NCBI GenBank assembly: GCA_942490705.1
Contig: CALNXY010000014.1
Span: 1-64,000 of the forward strand
Length of the DNA stretch: 64,000 bases
Source of the DNA: JAGRCP01 sp942490705
GTDB lineage: Bacteria > Chloroflexota > Anaerolineae > Caldilineales > Caldilineaceae
Reading direction: 5' to 3'
Part shown: positions 58,446 through 64,000 of the stretch, piece by piece
Layout: each line of letters opens with the position of its first letter
Position numbering within the stretch: the first letter of the stretch is position 1
Translations under genes and position numbers: made by a program
Notes under the pieces: generated by a model
Seen by the model: the letters and a program-made list of their open reading frames with translations, nothing else
Told to the model about the DNA's origin: nothing
Databases searched by the model: none

Positions 58446-59831
58446 ATGCAGACTCGCTTTCTTCACTTCGCAGATAGCCATCTCGGCTACAAGCAGTACA
58501 ATCAGAAAGAGCGCTTCAACGATTTTGCCCGCGCCTTCTTTGATATAATCGATCGCGCCATCAAGGCAGAAGTCGACTTTGTGATCATGGCGGGCGATCT
58601 TTTTCAAAAGCGCGCCATTGATGCCCTCACCCTCAATCAGGCCATGAACGGACTAGAGCGTCTCCAACAGGCCGGCATTCCCTGCATTGCAGTCGAAGGC
58701 AACCACGAGCACGCCTATTATCAGGACAACATCGGCTGGATGGAATTCCTGGCCCAGCGTCGGCTGCTCATCCTGCTCAACGCCGTCTTTGAAGAGGGTA
58801 CGCCCCAACTAGCGCCCTACGATCCGCAGCGGCGACGCGGCGCCTACGTCGATGTCATACCCGGCGTACGCGTCTATGGCATGCGCTATTATGGCGCCAG
58901 CACCGAGACAGCGCTCAATGCCTACGCCGAGGCCATGGCCCAGCAGCCTGCCGACCCCACTGTCGAATACAGCATCTTTGTCGCCCACGGCGGCGTCGAG
59001 GGCGTCCTCGCCGACCAGGCCGGCGGTTTGAGTGTCCGGCAATGGTCGATCATCAAACCCCACGTCGACTATCTGGCTCTGGGCCACATTCACAAGCCCT
59101 ACAGCTTTGATGACTGGATCTACAATCCTGGCAGCGCCGAAACCTGCTCCGTAACCGAAGCCGAGTGGTCGGATCGAGGTTACTATCTTGTCAACGTCGA
59201 CACGGCAGTCGATTTCCTGGCTGATGATGCTGCTGATGCTGTAGAGGATGCCGACCCTGTCCGTCATCGCGCCACGCTCCACCCGAACAAACGACGCGTC
59301 TTTTGCCGGCTGGCCTTCAAGGTCGATCACGTGGACTCGCCGGTGGATCTCGAAACGCAGGTGGGCGCGTACCTCCTGCGCAAGGCGCGTGACCTGCGGG
59401 TCGAGCGGCTGGGCGATGACGATCGACCTGTGGTGGAATTGCAGCTGACCGGCGTGCTCCCATTTGATCGCAGCGCACTCAATCTGGAGTTGATCGAAGC
59501 GCTTATCCAAGAAGCGTTTGCTCCCCTTCATGTCATCGTCAAGAATCACACGCGCGCAGCAGAATTTGCCGTGGAAGGCGAAGACGGCTTGAGCCGGGCC
59601 CAGCTCGAGCGCCACGTACTCACGGAACTGCTCACGCGCGATCAGCGCTTTGCCGAGCGGAGCAAGCAGTGGGCGCGCCTGGCCGTTCGCTTAAAAGAGC
59701 TGGCCGTCACGGGCGCCAGCAGCGATGCGATCCTGGAAGAGCTCAAGGGCGTTATTGACCAGGACGATCCGTCGGTCGAAATGGCGCCAGCGAGTTCATC
59801 CAATACGTCCCCTAGCCCAGGTCAAGACTGA
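58446..59831 (+). CDS. sbcD: SbcD/Mre11-type nuclease subunit
   Basis: 461 residues. Metallophosphoesterase motifs: FLHFADSHLGYKQYNQ (first Asp/His), VIMAGDLFQKRAI (Asp), AVEGNHEHAYY (Asn/His), VAHGGVE and LALGHIHKPYSFDD (final His pair), then YNPGSAETCSVTEAEW. The C-terminal part (~250-461) contains a mixed alpha/beta capping region ending in a Ser/Pro tail. With SbcC it forms an ATP-controlled exonuclease/endonuclease that processes DNA ends and hairpins. sbcC starts 6 bases after its stop, so the two form one operon; it is cytoplasmic. Confidence 0.93.
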   Translation: MQTRFLHFADSHLGYKQYNQKERFNDFARAFFDIIDRAIKAEVDFVIMAGDLFQKRAIDALTLNQAMNGLERLQQAGIPCIAVEGNHEHAYYQDNIGWMEFLAQRRLLILLNAVFEEGTPQLAPYDPQRRRGAYVDVIPGVRVYGMRYYGASTETALNAYAEAMAQQPADPTVEYSIFVAHGGVEGVLADQAGGLSVRQWSIIKPHVDYLALGHIHKPYSFDDWIYNPGSAETCSVTEAEWSDRGYYLVNVDTAVDFLADDAADAVEDADPVRHRATLHPNKRRVFCRLAFKVDHVDSPVDLETQVGAYLLRKARDLRVERLGDDDRPVVELQLTGVLPFDRSALNLELIEALIQEAFAPLHVIVKNHTRAAEFAVEGEDGLSRAQLERHVLTELLTRDQRFAERSKQWARLAVRLKELAVTGASSDAILEELKGVIDQDDPSVEMAPASSSNTSPSPGQD

Positions 59832-59837
59832 GTCTCC

Positions 59838-62549
59838 ATGCAAATTCTCTCGCTAGAACTCGAGAACGTCAAGAGCTACGCCAAAGCCAAAATTGACTTT
59901 CGTCGGGGCGTCAACGCCATCGTCGGCTGGAACGGCGCGGGCAAAAGCACCATCCTGGAAGCGATCGGCTTCGCGCTCTTTGATCACATCGGCTACAACC
60001 AGCGCGACTTCGTGCGCGAGGGGCAGAAGACGGGTACGGTTGCCGTCACCTTCATCAGCAGCGACGATCTGCGCCACTATCAGGTCGTGAGAAAGTTTGG
60101 CAGCAGCAATCAGCACTACATCTTCGATTCCGAGTTGGACGTGAAGCTGGTCGAGGGAAAGGCAGACGTGCTCACTTTCCTGCGTCAGCATATGGGCGTG
60201 GAGCCAAGCGCCGATCTGGCGCGCCTCTTCAGCGATGCTGTGGGCGTCCCCCAAGGCGCGTTTACGGCGGCATTCCTGGGCACGCCGGCCCAGCGCAAGG
60301 CCACATTTGATCCGCTCCTCCAGGTCGATGAGTACAGAAAAGCGTTTGATGCACTGCGCGAGCCGCTCAACACGCTCAAGGAGCGCGGTCAGGCGCTCGC
60401 TGTCCATGCGGCGGGGCTGGCCGCACGGCTGGAACAGCTGCCCGAGCTTGAAACGGCCATTGCCAAACGGACGACCGAGTTAGGCGATGCCGAGCGTACG
60501 CTGGCAGAACTTGCGAAGAAACTTCACGAGATCGAGCAAGCGCATGCCAAGCTGGAAGCCGAGCAGCAGCAGTTGCAGACATTGCAGCAGCGCCAAAGTG
60601 CGCTCGCAGAGCGCCACGGGGCCGGCGAGAGACGCGTAGCCGAAGCCAAACGCTTGCTGGCCGATGCGCAGACAGCCGCGGAAACCGTCACCGCGCACCA
60701 GGCCGGCCACGATATGTTTGTGGCCGCCCAAGCCGAGCAGCGTGTGCTTGATGAGCGGGTGCGCGAACGGCAATCCCTGCGCGATCAGCTCAACGAGGCC
60801 GACAAACGGCTTGCCCTGACCCGGAACGACCTGGCACGGTTAGATCAGGACATGGCGGTCGTTGTCGCGGCTGTGGCAACCGTGAAGCAGTTGGCGCCGG
60901 CGCTGACCGAACAGCAGCGTCTGGAAGAGGGGCTGAATGCCGCGCGCCAACAGGCGGCCAGACGACAAGAACTGGCGGGGCAGATCGAGCAACAGACGGC
61001 ACATGTGGAAGCGCTCCAAACCCGGGTGGAGAAGCTGTCTGCGCAGTTGGCCGAGGCCACACGGATCGACGCGCAGCGCATTGAGTTGGAAGCGACGCTA
61101 GCCGTGCATGAGCAAAGGCTCGACACATTACGTGAAGAGCAGGCACAGATGAAGGCGGCTGCGGCCAGCGTCAACGATCAGAGCGCAGCGCTCGAGTCCG
61201 CAGCCACTGCCCTTTGCCCGGTTTGCGAGCAGCCCCTCAGTGACGAGCATCGCACCAGCATGCTGACACGTAATGAGCAGAAGCTGGAAGAAATGCGCGG
61301 GGCCTATCGTGAAACCCAGGAACAGATCACGGCTGAATCAGACGCGCTCACCGCGGCGCGTCAGCAACTCAAGGCGCTGGAGCAGACGCTGCGCACGCTG
61401 CCGCGGCCCGGTGAGCAGGAAGAACTCCAGCGCGAAATTGCGGCGCGTGGAGAAACGCTGGCCGCTCAGCAGCGACTACTCGCCGCATCGGCGGACATTT
61501 CACAAGAGATTGAACAGTACGAAAAAGAGTTAAGTGCGCTTGGCAACCCGCGCGAGCAAAACGCAATCGCCGCCGCCGAAGCCGCCCGACTGGAGGAAAT
61601 TGATCGACGGCGCGAGGAGCTAAACAGCGCCGCCACAGTTGAGCAAGCCGCTGTCGACGACCTGAAGCAGCGAATCGATGCGTTTGGTGACCTGGACGAT
61701 GCCATCTCCATCACGGCACAAGCACTGGAAGCGCACCGCGCGGCTTATCAAGCCGTGCTGGGCAATCAGCAGTTGGCAGCGGGCGCCGAGCGTCAAGCGC
61801 ATGAATTAGCTGCGATGCAGGCAGAGCAGGAAGCGCTGCTGGACGAGGCGGCAACGCTCGCCGTGAAGCTGGCCGAAGCCGAAGCCGACTTCGACAGCCA
61901 GCGCTATGCTGCGGTCGCCCTGGAAGCGCAGCAGGCCCGCAGTGAGCAGGCAGCCACGCAGACGCGCCAATCCATGCTCGCCGAAGACCAAGCACGCGAT
62001 GAAATGGCGCGGGAACGATTGCGTGCCGTCGAGTTGGAGATGGAAACAATCCGCACGGAGCAGGCGGCCTGCGCCCGTCAGGAAGAAGTACTCGATGCCC
62101 TGCGCCGCGTCCTGCGTGAGGCGGGTCCATACATCACCGCGACGCTGATCCGCCAAATCAGCGAAGACGCTGCACGCATCTTCTCTGAGCTCATGCAGGA
62201 CTATACGCGCCACCTCACCTGGACGGAAGACTTCAACATCATCCTCGACGTTGACGGCAACGCCCGCCAGTTCAGCCAACTCTCCGGCGGCGAACAGATG
62301 AGTGCAGCACTCGCCGTGCGTCTTGCATTACTACGCGAAATGAGCAGTATCGACATTGCCTTCTTTGACGAGCCGACGACCAATCTTGATGAGACGCGAC
62401 GCGACAATTTGGCCCAGCAAATTCTCAAGGTAAAGGGACTGCGCCAGCTCTTTGTCATCAGCCATGATGACACCTTCGAGCAAGCGACCCAGAACTTGAT
62501 TCGCGTGCAAAAAGACGGCAGCGTTAGTCGCGTAGTCGAAGATAGTTGA
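59838..62549 (+). CDS. sbcC: SbcC/Rad50-type ATPase
   Basis: 903 residues. The ATPase N-lobe has LELENVKSYAKAKIDF and Walker A GWNGAGKST at 30-38. Two long coiled coils flank the zinc hook CPVC (Cys460 and Cys463, CPVCEQPLSDEH). The C-lobe has signature QLSGGEQMSAALAVRLALL, Walker B IAFFDEPTTNLDE and FVISHDDTF with the switch His. It partners with SbcD in the operon to hold and cut DNA ends. The length is a little below that of E. coli SbcC (~1050). All catalytic motifs look intact. Confidence 0.95.
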   Translation: MQILSLELENVKSYAKAKIDFRRGVNAIVGWNGAGKSTILEAIGFALFDHIGYNQRDFVREGQKTGTVAVTFISSDDLRHYQVVRKFGSSNQHYIFDSELDVKLVEGKADVLTFLRQHMGVEPSADLARLFSDAVGVPQGAFTAAFLGTPAQRKATFDPLLQVDEYRKAFDALREPLNTLKERGQALAVHAAGLAARLEQLPELETAIAKRTTELGDAERTLAELAKKLHEIEQAHAKLEAEQQQLQTLQQRQSALAERHGAGERRVAEAKRLLADAQTAAETVTAHQAGHDMFVAAQAEQRVLDERVRERQSLRDQLNEADKRLALTRNDLARLDQDMAVVVAAVATVKQLAPALTEQQRLEEGLNAARQQAARRQELAGQIEQQTAHVEALQTRVEKLSAQLAEATRIDAQRIELEATLAVHEQRLDTLREEQAQMKAAAASVNDQSAALESAATALCPVCEQPLSDEHRTSMLTRNEQKLEEMRGAYRETQEQITAESDALTAARQQLKALEQTLRTLPRPGEQEELQREIAARGETLAAQQRLLAASADISQEIEQYEKELSALGNPREQNAIAAAEAARLEEIDRRREELNSAATVEQAAVDDLKQRIDAFGDLDDAISITAQALEAHRAAYQAVLGNQQLAAGAERQAHELAAMQAEQEALLDEAATLAVKLAEAEADFDSQRYAAVALEAQQARSEQAATQTRQSMLAEDQARDEMARERLRAVELEMETIRTEQAACARQEEVLDALRRVLREAGPYITATLIRQISEDAARIFSELMQDYTRHLTWTEDFNIILDVDGNARQFSQLSGGEQMSAALAVRLALLREMSSIDIAFFDEPTTNLDETRRDNLAQQILKVKGLRQLFVISHDDTFEQATQNLIRVQKDGSVSRVVEDS

Positions 62550-62570
62550 GGGAGCCTGAATTGATAAATA

Positions 62571-62596
62571 GCAATTGTTAATTGTCAATTGCCAAC
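62571..62596. repeat. AATTGTCAATTGCCA interspersed repeat, copy 3
   Basis: Lies between the convergent sbcC and glycosyltransferase genes. The 15-base core at 62580-62594 is identical to that at 14062-14076. Confidence 0.7.
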
Positions 62597-62604
62597 GGGG
62601 TTGA

Positions 62605-63360
62605 TCAGCGTGTTTCTGGTTGGGTGAGCAGGATCCAGTAGGGGATAAAGCCGTAGTACCATGCAAAAAGGAGGGCCAGGCGCAGGCCGTGTGCGCCGTC
62701 TTGGTGGCCACCAAGGGTGATGTAGCGACGGCGGAATTCGCGCAGTGGTTGCAGCACGAAATTATGCGGTCGCGGCCAGATGCCCCGCCGGGCCAGAATG
62801 CGTGCCTCGTAGGCGGCATAGGCGCGCTGCTTGCGATGAAATTGATCCCAGTCGACGTAGTTAAAGTGGATCAACGGATGCTCAAGGTGGCTCTCCGTGC
62901 CATCGACATCTACCACCTCATGGACCTCCCGCTCAGCCACGTAGAGCGCGCCCGCACGCTTGAGCAGGCGTAACTGATAGTCAGGATAGTAGCCGCCCCC
63001 ACGCGTTTCGATCCCCATAATGAAGTTGCGGCGGGGCACCCAATAGCCGGCATGCTCTTCTTCAGCGATTCTTTGCAGAATTTCCGCCGCCAGCGCCGGT
63101 GTCGCACGCTCGTCAGCATCGACAAAAAAGACCCACTCGGCCCGAATCGACTCCAGCGCGGCCTGGCGTTGGGACGCATAGTTGTCAAAGGGGCGCTGGA
63201 CCACAACCGCGCCCGCCGCCCTGGCAAGCGCCACGGTTTCATCGCTGCTGACAGAATCCCACACAACAACGCGGTCAACCCAGTCGCGTAGGCTGGCGAC
63301 GCAGTCAGCAATATGGTGTGCTTCATTCTTGGTCAGGATAACGGCGGCGAGTTTGATCAT
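62605..63360 (-). CDS. Family 2 glycosyltransferase
   Basis: 251 residues. GT-A features: AAVILTKNEAHHIADCVASL, VVVWDSVSSDETVALARAAG, AEWVFFVDADERATPALAAE with the DxD-like motif, and a WVPRRNFIMGIETRGGGYYP acceptor region typical of KdtX/WaaE-like branches. One hydrophobic patch near the end (LALLFAWYYGFIPYWILL) could contact the membrane. Its start overlaps the stop of the upstream minus-strand GT2 gene (ATGA at 63357-63360), so the two are translated together and likely act on one polysaccharide. Confidence 0.9.
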   Translation of the reverse strand: MIKLAAVILTKNEAHHIADCVASLRDWVDRVVVWDSVSSDETVALARAAGAVVVQRPFDNYASQRQAALESIRAEWVFFVDADERATPALAAEILQRIAEEEHAGYWVPRRNFIMGIETRGGGYYPDYQLRLLKRAGALYVAEREVHEVVDVDGTESHLEHPLIHFNYVDWDQFHRKQRAYAAYEARILARRGIWPRPHNFVLQPLREFRRRYITLGGHQDGAHGLRLALLFAWYYGFIPYWILLTQPETR

Positions 63361-64000
63361 AGCTGCTGAACAGTCCGGTAGGCGTCAAGGGCATCACCGG
63401 CTGCTTCCCCGCTCACCTCGCCGGACGCAAAGGCACGACGAATCGCACGGCTGCGCCAGGCCAGCCCGCTGCGCAGCAGGCCACGGACGAGCCAGAGATA
63501 CCAAAGGGGGTAGCGATCGGCATGCTTGCCGTAGAAGCGCAACCGGCTGCGCCAGAGCTCGACGAAGGCGGGCCAGCGGACCTGTCTGCTGCTCTGCCCT
63601 TCGAAGTGAGTCACGTTCACCCAGGGAACGATGTAGACGCCCCAGCCCGCCTCCTGCATGCGCAGCGCCCAGTCCATCTCCTCGCAATACATGAAATAGC
63701 CTTCATCGAGCCCGCCAATTTGGCGAATGGTCGCGCTCCGCACAAACATCGATGCGCCGAGCACAAAATCAACCGGAAAGGGCACGCGATCCTGCCAGAG
63801 TGCGTCATCATAACGGCCGTTGAATCGACTGTTGCGAAGCCGCTGGGCGCCAGCCACGCCATGCAAGGGAAAAAGATCGAGCCAGATTTGAAAGAGGCCG
63901 GGAAACCGAAAGGCCGCGTGCTGAAACTCTCCGGTACCGTAGGAGAGCGCTGGCCCGCAGGCGCCGGCCGCCGGCGTCAGTTCCATGAAATCGACCAGCT
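63357..64000 (-). CDS. Family 2 glycosyltransferase, C-terminal part (partial at window end)
   Basis: The frame is open to the last base, so the 5' end lies outside; an in-frame ATG at 63986 is probably internal. At least 213 residues are visible. VPFPVDFVLGASMFVRSATI and LDEGYFMYCEEMDWALRMQE form the acceptor-side ED motif region of the rhamnosyl/WbbL-like GT2 group. AGWGVYIVPWVNVTHFEG and WRSRLRFYGKH follow, and the C-terminal tail is helical. It overlaps the next GT2 gene by 4 bases. It is a candidate cell-envelope glycosyltransferase. Confidence 0.85.
   Translation of the reverse strand, partial: LVDFMELTPAAGACGPALSYGTGEFQHAAFRFPGLFQIWLDLFPLHGVAGAQRLRNSRFNGRYDDALWQDRVPFPVDFVLGASMFVRSATIRQIGGLDEGYFMYCEEMDWALRMQEAGWGVYIVPWVNVTHFEGQSSRQVRWPAFVELWRSRLRFYGKHADRYPLWYLWLVRGLLRSGLAWRSRAIRRAFASGEVSGEAAGDALDAYRTVQQL

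Noticed and set aside
1..64000. CRISPR array, integrase, transposase or prophage
   Set aside because: No evenly spaced repeats and no such protein motifs were seen; the muramidase alone is not evidence of a prophage.

Overview
The window looks like chromosomal DNA of a Chloroflexota bacterium, most likely Anaerolineae/Caldilineae-like. This is inferred from moderate-to-high GC, a MalT-like LuxR regulator, a SARP/BTAD-AAA regulator, DUF4127, FemAB-type proteins, PrsW and many small mixed-function operons. No rRNA, tRNA, CRISPR array, integrase or transposase was recognised. Both ends cut through genes.

Layout. 1-8.2 kb: a partial gene, a ConA-like lectin/glycosidase-fold protein, a TIM-barrel sugar isomerase with a Gfo/Idh/MocA dehydrogenase, a PrsW-type membrane protease with a frameshifted tail, then a tightly overlapped nanE - DUF4127 - ROK kinase operon that suggests amino-sugar use. 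8.4-17.5 kb: a MalT-like regulator followed by a small terminator-bounded gene; HbpS/GlcG and S51 peptidase genes; deoB on the minus strand; and an M28 peptidase - dehydrogenase - P-loop kinase - MmcQ/YjbR run. 17.5-22.8 kb: an SH3 lipoprotein, a cold-shock gene with a clear promoter and an attenuator-like leader hairpin, a muramidase fused to membrane helices, a DUF6958-type protein and a pseudouridine synthase. 22.9-31.4 kb: a SARP-AAA regulator, a strongly structured intergenic RNA candidate, a GNAT protein, a phosphoribosyltransferase and a PHP-UvrD fusion helicase.

31.6-42.6 kb: GH18 lipoprotein, DUF2237, an AlkD-like repair protein, a nitrilase, a stand-alone RAM domain coupled to DUF1028, a short asparaginase-type domain, a three-gene STAS / HATPase / PP2C partner-switching operon, and a Kir-type potassium channel. 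43.3-49.3 kb: one very long right-handed beta-helix surface protein whose middle is full of frameshifts, ended by two terminator hairpins. 49.4-64 kb: tandem FemAB protein, glutamate formimidoyltransferase, glycosyltransferase and polyprenyl sugar-phosphate transferase (exopolysaccharide), hrcA-grpE, GNAT, sbcD-sbcC, and two overlapping family 2 glycosyltransferases on the minus strand.

Together the genes point to a heterotroph that uses amino sugars and polysaccharides (NanE, ROK, GH18, muramidase, isomerases, dehydrogenases), builds an exopolysaccharide-rich envelope (FemAB, GT2, polyprenyl transferase) and carries ordinary stress and repair functions (Csp, HrcA/GrpE, SbcCD, AlkD, UvrD). 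The most notable unexplained signals are the structured RNA before the GNAT gene at 26.2 kb, the cold-shock leader hairpin, the role of DUF4127 between two amino-sugar genes, and the indel-riddled beta-helix gene.
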